Shown here: piece by piece, positions 18,279 to 27,143 of the stretch | How positions within the stretch are numbered: the first letter of the stretch is position 1 | Layout: every line of letters starts with the position of its first letter | Source: Micromonospora ferruginea | Lineage (GTDB): Bacteria; Actinomycetota; Actinomycetes; Mycobacteriales; Micromonosporaceae | Direction of reading: 5' to 3' | Length of the DNA stretch: 64,000 nucleotides | Assembly: GCF_013694245.2 (NCBI RefSeq) | Contig: NZ_CP059322.2 | Coordinates: 6,579,001-6,643,000 of the forward strand | Made by a program: the position numbers and the translations under genes | Notes under the pieces: generated by a model | What the model was told of the DNA's origin: nothing | Seen by the model: the letters and a program-made list of their open reading frames with translations, nothing else | Database searches by the model: none

Positions 18279-19523
18279 GTGCCGCCCACCCTCTCGGTCC
18301 TCGTCCGCAACCGCGACTTCCGCAACCTGTTCCTCGCCGAGCTGGTGGTCTTCGGCGCCGACTGGTTCGTCATGGTGCCGTTGCTGGTGCTCCTGCCGGA
18401 CCTGACCGGCAGCGGGGTCTGGGGCGCGCTGGTGCTGGCCGTGGACACCGGCACCACCGCGCTGCTGCTGCCGTACGCCGGCACCATCGCCGACCGGTTC
18501 GACCGCCGCAAGGTCATGATGGCGGCCAACGTGGCCGCGCTCGTCGGAGTCCTGCTGTTGCTCGGCGTCCGCTCCGGCGCGACGGCGTGGCTGGCGTTGG
18601 CGGCGATCGCGATCGTCGCGGTGGCGAAGGCGTTCTACTCGCCCGCCGCCCAGGCCGCCCTGCCCAACGTGGTCGACCCGGCGGACCTGGCCGCGGCGAA
18701 CGCGGTCGCCGGCTCGGCCTGGGGCACGATGACCGTGGTCGGCGCCTCGCTCGGCGGCATCCTCAGCGCCGCGTCCGGGCCGTACGCCAGCTTCTGGGTG
18801 GCCGCCGCGGGCCTGGCCGGCGCGGCGGTGCTGGCCGCGCTGATCCGCCGGCCCCTGCAGGCGCCCCGGGACCCGGCGGCGACGGTGCCGCGCACGCTGG
18901 CGGCGATCCGCGAGGCGCTCGGCTACATCGCCCACCGGCCGCGCGTGCTGGCGTTGGTCACGGTCAAGTCGGCGGTCGGCCTGGGCAACGGGGTGCTGAC
19001 CGTCTTCCCGCTGCTCGCCGGCGTCTACTCCGTCGGCGCGGTGGGCGCCGGGCTGCTCTTCGCCGCCCGGGGCGCCGGGGCGCTGGTCGGCCCGATCCTG
19101 ATGCGCCGGGTGCTCAGCAACCGGCGCTGGCTGCTCACCGGGCTCGCGCTGTCCATGTCGACCTACGGCCTGGCCTATCTGGGCGCCTCGGCGGTGTCGT
19201 GGTTCCCGCTGGTGCTGGCCCTGGTGTTCCTGGCCCACCTGGGCGGCGGCAGCAACTGGGTGCTGTCCAACTACGCCCTGCAGGGCGAGGTGCCGGACCG
19301 GCTGCGGGGTCGGGTCTTCGCCACCGACATGATGCTGGCCACGCTGGCCATCGCGGTCAGCCAACTGGTGGTGGCGCTGGTGGTGGACCGGGTGGACGAG
19401 CGCACCGTGCTGGCCGGCTGCGGCCTGGTCACCGTGGTCTACGCGATCGGCTGGCGCTTCGCCACCCGGCGCCTGTCGCTGACCGACCCGGCCGGCGCCC
19501 CGGCTCCCGGGCGGGTCGGCTGA
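18279..19523 (+). CDS. MFS transporter
   Basis: The 414-residue protein has about 12 hydrophobic helices. The major facilitator motif between helices 2 and 3 reads GTIADRFDRRKVMM. The closest recognisable type is the MFS_3/enterobactin exporter-like group, to which many macrolide and siderophore exporters belong. The substrate is unknown. The gene lies between a polysaccharide deacetylase and thrB, and nothing indicates a role in threonine export beyond position. Confidence 0.85.
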   Translation: MPPTLSVLVRNRDFRNLFLAELVVFGADWFVMVPLLVLLPDLTGSGVWGALVLAVDTGTTALLLPYAGTIADRFDRRKVMMAANVAALVGVLLLLGVRSGATAWLALAAIAIVAVAKAFYSPAAQAALPNVVDPADLAAANAVAGSAWGTMTVVGASLGGILSAASGPYASFWVAAAGLAGAAVLAALIRRPLQAPRDPAATVPRTLAAIREALGYIAHRPRVLALVTVKSAVGLGNGVLTVFPLLAGVYSVGAVGAGLLFAARGAGALVGPILMRRVLSNRRWLLTGLALSMSTYGLAYLGASAVSWFPLVLALVFLAHLGGGSNWVLSNYALQGEVPDRLRGRVFATDMMLATLAIAVSQLVVALVVDRVDERTVLAGCGLVTVVYAIGWRFATRRLSLTDPAGAPAPGRVG

Positions 19524-19576
19524 CGGCGGGCTTCCCAGGCTCCGGACGGGTCCGGTGCGGCGTCGTACCGAGGCCC

Positions 19577-19582
19577 TAGCAT
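19577..19582 (+). promoter_or_regulatory. thrB -10 element, leaderless
   Basis: TAGCAT is followed by GAGCCG and then GTG. There is no ribosome-binding site. thrB is therefore probably transcribed separately from hom and thrC. Confidence 0.55.
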
Positions 19583-19588
19583 GAGCCG

Positions 19589-20491
19589 GTGCCGACCACT
19601 CTCGCCTCCGGCCCGGTCCGGGTCCGGGTGCCCGCGACCAGCGCCAACCTCGGTCCCGGCTTCGACGCGCTCGGGCTGGCCCTCGGCCTGCACGACGACG
19701 TCACCGCCGAGGTGACCGGCGGCGGGGTCCGGGTGGAGGTCACCGGAGAGGGCGCCGGCGAGCTGCCGTCGGACGAGCGGCACCTGGTCGTGACCGCGAT
19801 GCGGGCCGCCTTCGACGTGCTCGGCGCGCAGCCCGCCGGCCTGGCGTTGGAGTGCGCCAACCGGATCCCGCAGGCCCGGGGCCTGGGCTCGTCCTCGGCG
19901 GCGATCGTGGCCGGGGTGCTGGCGGCCCGCGCACTGGTGGTCGACGGCGGGCAACGGCTGGACGACGACGCGGTCCTGCGGCTGGCGGCCGAGCTGGAGG
20001 GGCATCCGGACAACGTGGCGCCCTGCCTGCTCGGCGGCTTCACGATCGCCTGGACCGAGCCGACCGGTGCCCGGGCGGTGTCGCTGCCGGTGGCGCCGGC
20101 GGTCCGGCCCACCGTCTTCGTGCCGGGCGAGCGTGGCCTGACCTCGGTGGCCCGGGCCGCGCTGCCGGCCGTGGTGCCGCACGCGGACGCGGCGTCCAAC
20201 GCGGGCCGGGCCGCGCTGCTGGTGCACGCGCTGACCGCCGACCCGGCGCTGCTGCTGCCGGCGACGGTCGACCGGCTGCACCAGGACCAGCGGGCCCCGG
20301 GGATGCCGGGCACCGCGAAACTGGTCGCTGAGCTGCGTGAGGCTGGTGTGGCGGCCGTGGTCAGCGGGGCCGGTCCGACCGTGCTGGCGCTGTCCGGCGT
20401 GCCGGCGGGGTTCGAGGCGGGAACAGATTGGCGCCGTCGAGAGTTGCCGACAGATGTCAGCGGGGCCCGGGTTTTCCGGGGTAGACTTTGA
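19589..20491 (+). CDS. thrB: Homoserine kinase
   Basis: The 300-residue GHMP kinase phosphorylates homoserine for ThrC. VRVPATSANLGPGFDALG is the N-terminal GHMP block, PQARGLGSSSAAIVAGV the ATP-binding loop, and VSGAGPTVLAL the C-terminal motif 3. It is of normal length. It is separated from thrC by RND, deacetylase and MFS genes, and a TTGACA hexamer overlaps its stop just before the rho leader. Confidence 0.96.
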   Translation: MPTTLASGPVRVRVPATSANLGPGFDALGLALGLHDDVTAEVTGGGVRVEVTGEGAGELPSDERHLVVTAMRAAFDVLGAQPAGLALECANRIPQARGLGSSSAAIVAGVLAARALVVDGGQRLDDDAVLRLAAELEGHPDNVAPCLLGGFTIAWTEPTGARAVSLPVAPAVRPTVFVPGERGLTSVARAALPAVVPHADAASNAGRAALLVHALTADPALLLPATVDRLHQDQRAPGMPGTAKLVAELREAGVAAVVSGAGPTVLALSGVPAGFEAGTDWRRRELPTDVSGARVFRGRL

Positions 20492-20830
20492 CACGCCGAG
20501 CGGGACCCTGTTGCCGCAGGTCGGAAGAGTTGATTACGCTCTAGACCGAGCACAGCCGCGAAGCATGCGATCTTCCTGCGGTTCGGCGCACCCCCGAAGC
20601 TCTCGGCGGTAAGCCCGTCACCCCTGCCCAAGGCCTACGCCGCACCGCAGTTTCCACAGGTCGCCGCAGACGGCGAGACCTGCTCACCGATGTTGGTGAG
20701 TCGGGAGACCGCCCGGCTGCTGTGTTCAAGACTCCCGCGACGCGTCCATGCGAGGCGGGTGCACCGAGGCCGCCCGGCCACCTGGCTCCACGACTCCGGG
20801 CAGTCCCGGCCTATCGAGGGAAGGAATCCA
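20492..20830 (+). promoter_or_regulatory. rho leader region with hairpins
   Basis: This 339-bp stretch has no convincing gene. A promoter candidate is TTGCCG (20511-20516), an 18-nt spacer and TACGCT (20535-20540). Two hairpins lie side by side: CAGGTCGCCG paired with CGGC-GA-GACCTG at 20657-20682, and CTCACC-GATGTT-GGTGAG at 20683-20700. A 15-codon reading frame (20565-20612) lies before them. A long structured leader would suit autoregulation of rho. This is an inference from position. Confidence 0.45.
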
Positions 20831-22936
20831 TTGAGCGACACCACCGACGTGACGTCGGATGTTTCCAACGTCGCTGGCGATGCCACCACCGCCGCCCCCA
20901 CGCGTCGTCGGCGCAGCGGCACCGGCCTGTCGGCGATGCTGCTGCCGGAGCTGCAGAGCCTGGCCGCGTCGCTCGGCATCTCCGGCACGGCTCGCATGCG
21001 CAAGGGCGAGCTGATCAGTGCGATCACCGAGCGGCAGGGCGGCGCCGCCGCCGGAACCCCTCGACCGCGGGCCGAGGTCGCTGCCGCGGCTGCTCCCGCC
21101 CGTGAGGAGGTGCACGCCGAGGTCTCCAAGGACCGGGCCGAGGGTGAGCGTCGCACCGCCGAGCAGGCGCCGGCCGCCGAGGTGACCGAGGGTCGTACCA
21201 GGGGTCGCCGCAGCCGGGCCACCGCCGCGAGCGCCGAGACGCGCCCGGCCGAGACGCGTGCCGAGGAGGCTCCCGCCGAGACCGGCGACCGGGCCGAGCG
21301 CGGCGCCGACCGGGCGGAGCGCGGCGGCGACCGGGCCGAGCGCACCGACGAGCGGGGCCGTGAGCGGGCCGAGCGCGGCGGCGACCGCAACGACCGGGGT
21401 GACCGTGCCGACCGCACCGACCGGGGCGACCGCAGCGAGCGTGCCGAGCGGGGTGACCGCACCGAGCGCGGTGACCGCAACGACCGGGGCGAGCGTGCCG
21501 AGCGGGGCGACCGCACCGAGCGGGGCGAGCGGAACGACCGGGGCGAGCGCGCCGAGCGCGGTGACCGCAACGACCGGGGCGACCGCAACGACCGGGGTGA
21601 CCGGAACGACCGGGGTGACCGCAACGATCGCGGCGACCGCAACGACCGGGGCCCGCGTGCGGACCGGGACGACGACGACGACGAGGGCGGCGGCCGGCGG
21701 GGTCGGCGCAGCCGGTTCCGGGACCGTCGGCGTGGGCGCGGTGAGCGTGGCGAGGGCGGCGACGGCGGCGGTGGCGGCGGCCGCGAGCCGCAGGTCGGCG
21801 AGGACGACGTGCTCGTCCCGGTCGCCGGCATCATCGACGTGCTCGACAACTACGCCTTCGTCCGGACCACCGGCTACCTGGCCGGCCCGAACGACGTGTA
21901 CGTCTCGATGTCCCAGATCAAGAAGTACGGCCTGCGCCGCGGTGACGCGATCACCGGCGCGGTCCGGGCGGCCCGGGACGGCGAGCAGCGGCGCGACAAG
22001 TACAACCCGCTGGTCCGGCTGGACACCATCAACGGCATGGAGCCGGAGGAGGCGCGCCGGCGGCCGGAGTTCTACAAGCTCACCCCGCTCTACCCGCAGG
22101 AGCGGCTGCGGCTGGAGACCGAGCCGCACATCCTGACCACCCGGGTCATCGACCTGGTGATGCCGATCGGCAAGGGTCAGCGTGCGCTCATCCAGTCGCC
22201 GCCCAAGGCGGGCAAGACGATGGTGTTGCAGGCGATCGCGAACGCGATCACCCGCAACAACCCGGAGTGCCACCTGATGGTGGTGCTGGTGGACGAGCGG
22301 CCCGAAGAGGTCACCGACATGCAGCGGTCGATCAAGGGCGAGGTCATCGCGGCCACGTTCGACCGTCCGCCGCAGGACCACACCACGGTGGCCGAGCTGG
22401 CGATCGAGCGGGCCAAGCGCCTGGTCGAGCTGGGGCACGACGTGGTCGTGCTGCTCGACTCGGTGACCCGGCTGGGCCGGTCGTACAACCTGGCGGCGCC
22501 GGCCTCCGGCCGGATCATGTCGGGTGGTATCGACTCCACCGCGCTCTACCCGCCGAAGCGATTCCTCGGCGCCGCCCGCAACATCGAGAACGGCGGCTCG
22601 CTGACCATCATCGCCACGGCGCTGGTGGAGACCGGGTCCATGGCGGACACGGTCATCTTCGAGGAGTTCAAGGGCACCGGCAACGCCGAGCTGAAGCTGG
22701 ATCGGAAGATCGCCGACAAGCGCGTCTTCCCGGCCATCGACATCAACCCCACCGGCACGCGCAAGGAGGAGGTCCTGTTCGCGCCGGAGGAGTTGGCGAT
22801 CATCCACAAGCTCCGCAAGGTGCTGCACTCGCTGGACTCGCAGGCGGCGCTCGACCTCCTGCTGGACCGGCTCAAGCAGTCCCGCACCAACATCGAGTTC
22901 CTGATGCAGATCGCGAAGTCCACTCCGGGCGAGTGA
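20831..22936 (+). CDS. rho: Transcription termination factor Rho
   Basis: The 701-residue protein has a Rho N-terminal SAP-like domain (about residues 35-75, LLPELQSLAASLGI). An actinobacterial insertion of about 200 residues follows. It includes an Arg/Asp/Gly-rich repeat tract (about residues 150-275, units such as GDRNDR). The RNA-binding cold-shock-like domain and the RecA-type ATPase, with Walker A SPPKAGKT, complete the protein. It uses ATP to pull nascent RNA from polymerase. The TTG at 20831 was chosen because GGGAAGGAA precedes it; the frame is open farther upstream. The repeat tract is nearly free of hydrophobic residues and probably disordered and RNA-binding. Confidence 0.95.
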   Translation: MSDTTDVTSDVSNVAGDATTAAPTRRRRSGTGLSAMLLPELQSLAASLGISGTARMRKGELISAITERQGGAAAGTPRPRAEVAAAAAPAREEVHAEVSKDRAEGERRTAEQAPAAEVTEGRTRGRRSRATAASAETRPAETRAEEAPAETGDRAERGADRAERGGDRAERTDERGRERAERGGDRNDRGDRADRTDRGDRSERAERGDRTERGDRNDRGERAERGDRTERGERNDRGERAERGDRNDRGDRNDRGDRNDRGDRNDRGDRNDRGPRADRDDDDDEGGGRRGRRSRFRDRRRGRGERGEGGDGGGGGGREPQVGEDDVLVPVAGIIDVLDNYAFVRTTGYLAGPNDVYVSMSQIKKYGLRRGDAITGAVRAARDGEQRRDKYNPLVRLDTINGMEPEEARRRPEFYKLTPLYPQERLRLETEPHILTTRVIDLVMPIGKGQRALIQSPPKAGKTMVLQAIANAITRNNPECHLMVVLVDERPEEVTDMQRSIKGEVIAATFDRPPQDHTTVAELAIERAKRLVELGHDVVVLLDSVTRLGRSYNLAAPASGRIMSGGIDSTALYPPKRFLGAARNIENGGSLTIIATALVETGSMADTVIFEEFKGTGNAELKLDRKIADKRVFPAIDINPTGTRKEEVLFAPEELAIIHKLRKVLHSLDSQAALDLLLDRLKQSRTNIEFLMQIAKSTPGE
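21310..21660 (+). repeat. Arg/Asp-rich coding repeats in rho
   Basis: Units of 9-18 bp coding for GDR, NDR, AER, TER and similar triplets repeat about 35 times inside rho, with the sequence CGCAACGACCGGGG recurring most often near 21560-21650. Such a tract can expand or contract by slippage without breaking the frame. Confidence 0.8.
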
Positions 22937-22949
22937 CCTGAGGGTTCGA

Positions 22950-22986
22950 CGACGGGGGGCACGGCCGGCGGCCGTGCCCCCCGTCG
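22950..22986 (+). terminator. Intrinsic terminator of rho
   Basis: A perfect 17-bp stem with a 3-nt loop (GGC) begins 13 bp after the rho stop. The stem is CGACGGGGGGCACGGCC paired to its exact complement and is followed by TTGGTT. Confidence 0.88.
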
Positions 22987-23077
22987 TTGGTTCCGGGTGC
23001 CGGCAGCGGTGAAGTTTTTCTACAGTTCAGTCGCTGGGTATTGAAACTTCTGTTCACCGTCGGGTTGACTGTCGTCC

Positions 23078-26000
23078 ATGCGATCCGCCCGACTCGCCGG
23101 CGTCCTGCTGCTGACGCCGCTGCTCACCCTCACCGCTCCGGTGGCCCCCGCCGCCGCCGGGCCGGCCTCCGCGAGGCCGGTCCCGGCGACCCCGGCCGAG
23201 GACGCGCCGGCGGCGTCCTCCCGCCCCGACCCCTCGGTCGCGCTGGCCGGCGTCGAGCCCGCCGACGGCCTGGAGACCGCGAATACCACCCGTCCGGTCG
23301 CGCCCGGCCTGGACCTGACCTCCTTCGACAGGTACGACGCGGCCGGCTGGTTGCGCGCCGACGCGCTCACCGCCGACCTGTCCGGCGGGCTGGGCGTCGA
23401 CTACGTCAACTCCGGCGCGGTCACCCGGGACGAGCCGCTGCGCGCCGCGGTGGACCGGTCCCGCGCGGTGGCGGCGGTCAACGGCGACTTCTTCGACATC
23501 AACAACTCCGGCGCGGCGCAGGGCGTCGGCATCCGCTCCGGCGAGCTGGTCCAGTCGCCGGTCGCCGGGCACCCCAACGCGGTCGGGATCAGCGCCCAGG
23601 GCATCGGCCGGGTGGTCCAGGTCGGCTTCGAGGGCACCGCGGCGCTGCCCGCCGGGCCGGTGCCGCTGACCCAGTTCAACAACATGGTGCAGCGCGACGG
23701 CGTCGGCGTCTTCACCCCGCTCTGGGGGACGTACACCCGGCAGCGGGCGGTGGACGGCGCCGCCCGGGTGGTCGAGGTGACCCTGACCGGTGGCCGGGTG
23801 GCCGCGGTGGCCACCAGCGCGGGGGAGGGGCCGATCCCGGCCGGCAGCACCGTGCTGCTCGGCCGCGAGGCCGGCGCGGACGCGCTCGCCGCGCTGCGTC
23901 CCGGCGACGCGGTGGACGTGTCCTGGCGTCCGCGCGCCTCCGACGGCGGCGACCTGCGCGCGGCGGTCGGCGGCGGCAACGTGCTGGTCCGCGACGGGGT
24001 GGTGCAGAGCATCGCCGACCAGTCGCTGGCCCCGCGTACCTCGGTGGGGTTCTCCGCCGACGGTCGCAAGATGATCATGCTGACGGTGGACGGCCGGCAG
24101 GTCGACAGCCGGGGCGTCACCCAGACCGAGATGGGTCGGATGATGGCCGAGCTGGGCGCGGCGAACGCGCTCAACCTCGACGGCGGCGGCTCGTCCACCC
24201 TGCTCGCCCGCGAGCCGGGCGCGGCGGCGGTCCAGGTGGAGAACAGCCCCTCCGACGGCAGCGAGCGGCCGGTGCCGAACGGGCTGGCAATCTTCGCGCC
24301 GAAGGGCAGCGGCCGGCTCACCGGCTACTGGCTGGAGACCGCCAGCGACCCGACCGCCGCGCCGGGTGTCGCCCCGGTGCGCGGCGGCCGGCCGGACCGG
24401 GTCTTCCCGGGCCTGACCCGCCGGCTCACCGCCGCCGGCTATGACGAGACGTACGGGCCGGCGGCGGGCGAGCCGCGCTGGCGGGCCACGCACGGCCGGG
24501 TGGACGCCGACGGCGTGTTCCGGGCCGGCAGCCCCGGCCCGAGCACCGTCACCGCCGCCCGGGGACGGGCCCGGGGCACGCTCGACCTGACCGTGCTCGG
24601 CCCGCTGGAGCGGGTCGACGCCACCGTCGACCGGGTCGGCCTCGACCGCGCCGGCGCCACCGGCCTGTTCGGCGTGGTCGGCTACGACGCCGAGGGGAAC
24701 ACCGCGCCGATCGAGCCGGCCGACCTGCGGCTAGAGTACGACCACGACCTGCTCTCGGTCACCCCCACCGCCGACGGCAACCTGGCCGTCAAGGCGCTCG
24801 GCGACACCGGGTCCGCGCTGGTCACCGCACGGGTCGGCACGCGTACCACGGTGCTGCCGGTGACCGTCGGGCTGACCGACGTGCCGGTGGCCGGCTTCGA
24901 CGACGCCGCGTCCTGGAAGTTCAGCCAGGCCCGGGCCGCCGGCGCGGTCGCCCCGGCCGACGGGCACACCGGCACCGGCCTGCGGATGTCGTACGACTTC
25001 GACCAGTCCACCGGCACCCGGGCCGCGTACGCCGACCCGCCGGCCTGGATCGACGTGCCCGGCCAGCCGCAGGCGTTCGGCATGTGGATCAAGGCCAACG
25101 GCACCGGCGAGTGGCCGAGCCTGCACCTGCACGACGCGCAGGACACCCAGTTCGTGCTGCGCGGCCCCTACCTGGACTGGACCGGCTGGAAGTACGTCGA
25201 GTTCGCCGTCCCGCCGGGTGTGCAGTACCCGGTGCGGGTGCGCCGGTTCTACGTCGCCGAGACCGACCCGGCCAAGCAGTACCGCAGCGAGGTGATCATC
25301 GACGACCTGGTGGCCCGGGTGCCGCCGGACGTGCAGGCCCCGCCGGAGCCGAACCGCACCGACCGGGTGGTGCTGCGTGACGGCACCGTGGACGGCGCGC
25401 CCTGGCGCTTCGCGGTGCTCTCCGATGCCCAGTTCGTCGCCGCCGACCCGGACAGCGAGCTGGTCGCCCAGGCCCGCCGTACGCTGCGCGAGGTCCGCGC
25501 CGCCCGGCCGGACTTCCTGGTCATCGACGGCGACTTCGTGGACACCGCCTATCCGGCCGACTTCGCGCTGGCCAAGCGGATCCTGGACGAGGAGCTGGGC
25601 GGCCAGGTGCCGTACTACTACGTGCCGGGCAACCACGAGATCATGGGCGCGCCGATCGACAACTTCCGGAGCGTCTTCGGGGACACGTCCCGCGTGTTCG
25701 ACCACCGGGGCACCCGCTTCGTCACCCTGTCCACGGCCACCGGTTCGCTGCGTGGGGGCGGGTTCGACCAGGTGGAGCTGCTGCGCCGGACGCTGGACGA
25801 GGCGGCCGCCGACCGGTCGGTGGGCTCGGTCACGGTGTTGTTCCACCACCCGCCGCGCGACCCGAGCCCGGCCAAGGCCAGCCAGCTCGGCGACCGGAAG
25901 GAGGCCGCCCTGGTCGAGCAGTGGCTGGCCGACTTCCAGCACCGCACCGGCAAGGGCGCGCTGATGGTCAACGGGCACGTGGGCACGTTCCACGCCGACC

Positions 26001-26515
26001 GGGTGGACGGCGTGCCGTACGTGGTCAACGGCAACGCGGGCAAGGACCCGTCCACGCCGGCCGGCCTCGGCGGGTTCACCGGTTGGACCGAGTTCGGGGT
26101 CGACCCCGTGACGCCGCAGGAGGCGGACCGGGCCCGCCGGGACCCGCTGGCGGAGGGGCCGGAGTGGATCAGCGCGGAGATCCACGCGCACGTCGACCGG
26201 CTGGCGTTGAGCGCGCCGTCGGAGGTGCGCCTCGGCGCCCCGGCGGACGTGACGGCCACGCTCACCCAGCCCGGCGGCCGGCAGGTGCCGGTGGCCGCGC
26301 CGGTCAGCGCCGACTGGGCCGGCTCCCCGAACCTGCACATCGGCGACTCGTCCGGGGTGCGGCCCTGGCACGTGGCCCGGTTCGATCCGGCGACCGGCCG
26401 CCTCACCGCGCTGCGCCCGGGCGGTCGGATCCTGCTCACGGTCACCGTCAACGGCGTGCGCGCCGAGGCGACGGTGACCACCACCGCGGCGGCGCAGGCG
26501 CGCCCCGCCGCGTGA
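23078..26515 (+). CDS. Secreted phosphodiester glycosidase / metallophosphoesterase fusion
   Basis: The 1145-residue exported protein starts with a Sec signal ending in AAAG near residue 28. A phosphodiester glycosidase (NAGPA-like) domain spans about 90-410, with NGDFFDINN and NLDGGGSSTL. Ig-like and carbohydrate-binding-like regions fill about 430-760. A metallophosphoesterase domain lies at about 773-1000 with DGDFVD, PGNHE, FHHPP and NGHVGTFHA, followed by a C-terminal beta domain. The first phosphoesterase motif reads SDAQ, not the usual DxH. It probably cleaves a phosphodiester-linked sugar and its phosphate outside the cell, for example from teichoic-acid-like polymers, but the substrate is unproven. 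TTGAAA, 18 nt and TTGACT precede a start without a ribosome site. Confidence 0.85.
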   Translation: MRSARLAGVLLLTPLLTLTAPVAPAAAGPASARPVPATPAEDAPAASSRPDPSVALAGVEPADGLETANTTRPVAPGLDLTSFDRYDAAGWLRADALTADLSGGLGVDYVNSGAVTRDEPLRAAVDRSRAVAAVNGDFFDINNSGAAQGVGIRSGELVQSPVAGHPNAVGISAQGIGRVVQVGFEGTAALPAGPVPLTQFNNMVQRDGVGVFTPLWGTYTRQRAVDGAARVVEVTLTGGRVAAVATSAGEGPIPAGSTVLLGREAGADALAALRPGDAVDVSWRPRASDGGDLRAAVGGGNVLVRDGVVQSIADQSLAPRTSVGFSADGRKMIMLTVDGRQVDSRGVTQTEMGRMMAELGAANALNLDGGGSSTLLAREPGAAAVQVENSPSDGSERPVPNGLAIFAPKGSGRLTGYWLETASDPTAAPGVAPVRGGRPDRVFPGLTRRLTAAGYDETYGPAAGEPRWRATHGRVDADGVFRAGSPGPSTVTAARGRARGTLDLTVLGPLERVDATVDRVGLDRAGATGLFGVVGYDAEGNTAPIEPADLRLEYDHDLLSVTPTADGNLAVKALGDTGSALVTARVGTRTTVLPVTVGLTDVPVAGFDDAASWKFSQARAAGAVAPADGHTGTGLRMSYDFDQSTGTRAAYADPPAWIDVPGQPQAFGMWIKANGTGEWPSLHLHDAQDTQFVLRGPYLDWTGWKYVEFAVPPGVQYPVRVRRFYVAETDPAKQYRSEVIIDDLVARVPPDVQAPPEPNRTDRVVLRDGTVDGAPWRFAVLSDAQFVAADPDSELVAQARRTLREVRAARPDFLVIDGDFVDTAYPADFALAKRILDEELGGQVPYYYVPGNHEIMGAPIDNFRSVFGDTSRVFDHRGTRFVTLSTATGSLRGGGFDQVELLRRTLDEAAADRSVGSVTVLFHHPPRDPSPAKASQLGDRKEAALVEQWLADFQHRTGKGALMVNGHVGTFHADRVDGVPYVVNGNAGKDPSTPAGLGGFTGWTEFGVDPVTPQEADRARRDPLAEGPEWISAEIHAHVDRLALSAPSEVRLGAPADVTATLTQPGGRQVPVAAPVSADWAGSPNLHIGDSSGVRPWHVARFDPATGRLTALRPGGRILLTVTVNGVRAEATVTTTAAAQARPAA

Positions 26516-26521
26516 GGTCCC

Positions 26522-26558
26522 GGCGGGGGCTCCTCGACCTGGGGGAGGAGCCCCCGCC
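26522..26558 (+). terminator. Intrinsic terminator
   Basis: A perfect 14-bp stem (GGCGGGGGCTCCTC and complement) with a 9-nt loop starts 7 bp after the phosphodiester glycosidase stop. Confidence 0.8.
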
Positions 26559-26566
26559 CGGGCCTC

Positions 26567-26627
26567 GTCGATCATGAAGTTGGCGGCGACAAAACGGACA
26601 GGACTCGCGGTCAACTTCATGATCGAC
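26567..26627. repeat. Palindromic intergenic repeat, GATCATGAAGTTG type
   Basis: Two perfect 16-bp arms, GTCGATCATGAAGTTG at 26567-26582 and its complement at 26612-26627, enclose 29 bp. It lies between a terminator and the rpmE promoter region and encodes nothing. It has the same organisation as the element at 46917-46992 (GTCGATC followed by a TG-A/C-A-type core). Both probably belong to a dispersed family of palindromic units. Confidence 0.7.
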
Positions 26628-26830
26628 AGAGGTGGCGGGAGTGGTGGGGCGGAGGGTGGGAATGTCAGGGGGGGGGGGTGTTACGGCTGGCGGACCTGCT
26701 GTGCCGGCCGGCCGACGCCCATGGCACACTGGTCAATCGGCCACCGGTTCCGGTTCACGCCCGAGCCCGTCGCGATGACGGGACGCACCGAGGGCGACCC
26801 GGCGACCACCCACGAAAGGACCGAGGCGAC
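26628..26830 (+). promoter_or_regulatory. rpmE upstream region with G11 tract
   Basis: The region holds a run of eleven G at 26668-26678 and a CACACT hexamer at 26726-26731 that resembles the -10 elements seen elsewhere here. If used, it gives a leader of about 93 nt for rpmE. No clear riboswitch or zinc-regulator site was recognised. Confidence 0.35.
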
Positions 26831-27055
26831 ATGAAGCCCAACATCCACCCGGAGTACACGACCACCGAGGTCCGTTGCTCCTGCGGCAACACGTTCACGA
26901 CCCGCAGCACCGCCAAGGGCGGCGCCATCAGCGTCGAGACCTGCAGCGCCTGCCACCCGTTCTACACCGGTAAGCAGCGCGTGCTGGACACCGCCGGTCG
27001 GGTCGCGAAGTTCCAGCAGAAGTACGCCAAGGTTCAGGCCAAGAAGGCCAAGTAG
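26831..27055 (+). CDS. rpmE: 50S ribosomal protein L31 (zinc-binding type)
   Basis: This 74-residue ribosomal protein is the C+ (zinc) form: CSCG near residue 16 and CSACHPFY near 37 supply four Cys ligands. The zinc-free paralogue, which replaces it under zinc limitation in many actinomycetes, is not in the window. AAGGACCGAGG provides the ribosome site. It lies between rho and prfA, the conserved actinobacterial place. Confidence 0.97.
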   Translation: MKPNIHPEYTTTEVRCSCGNTFTTRSTAKGGAISVETCSACHPFYTGKQRVLDTAGRVAKFQQKYAKVQAKKAK

Positions 27056-27066
27056 CTCCCTCGACG

Positions 27067-27101
27067 ACGCCCGTGTCCGGCTCCGTGCCGGACGCGGGCG
27101 T
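27067..27101 (+). terminator. Intrinsic terminator of rpmE
   Basis: A 15-bp stem with one G-T pair (ACGCCCGTGTCCGGC, loop TCCGT) lies 12 bp after the rpmE stop and is followed by a T-rich stretch. Confidence 0.85.
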
Positions 27102-27143
27102 TCGTCCGTTTCCGCCGGTTTCATCCGAAGGAGCCCCCGCAGC

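Noticed and set aside
13887..19364. Very long minus-strand open frame (over 1800 codons) opposite the RND, deacetylase and MFS genes
   Set aside because: It is composed of His/Arg/Gln-rich sequence typical of antisense frames of GC-rich genes, and the opposite strand has clear homologous proteins.
20565..20612. 15-codon frame (MRSSCGSAHPRSSRR) as a regulatory peptide for rho
   Set aside because: It has no ribosome site and only one Cys. It is too short to distinguish from chance without conservation data.
23025..23075. Possible PHO box (GTTCAG, GTTCACC, GTTGACT) before the phosphodiester glycosidase gene
   Set aside because: The repeats are spaced 27 and 12 bp, not the 11 bp of PhoP direct repeats, and only one unit fits the consensus well.
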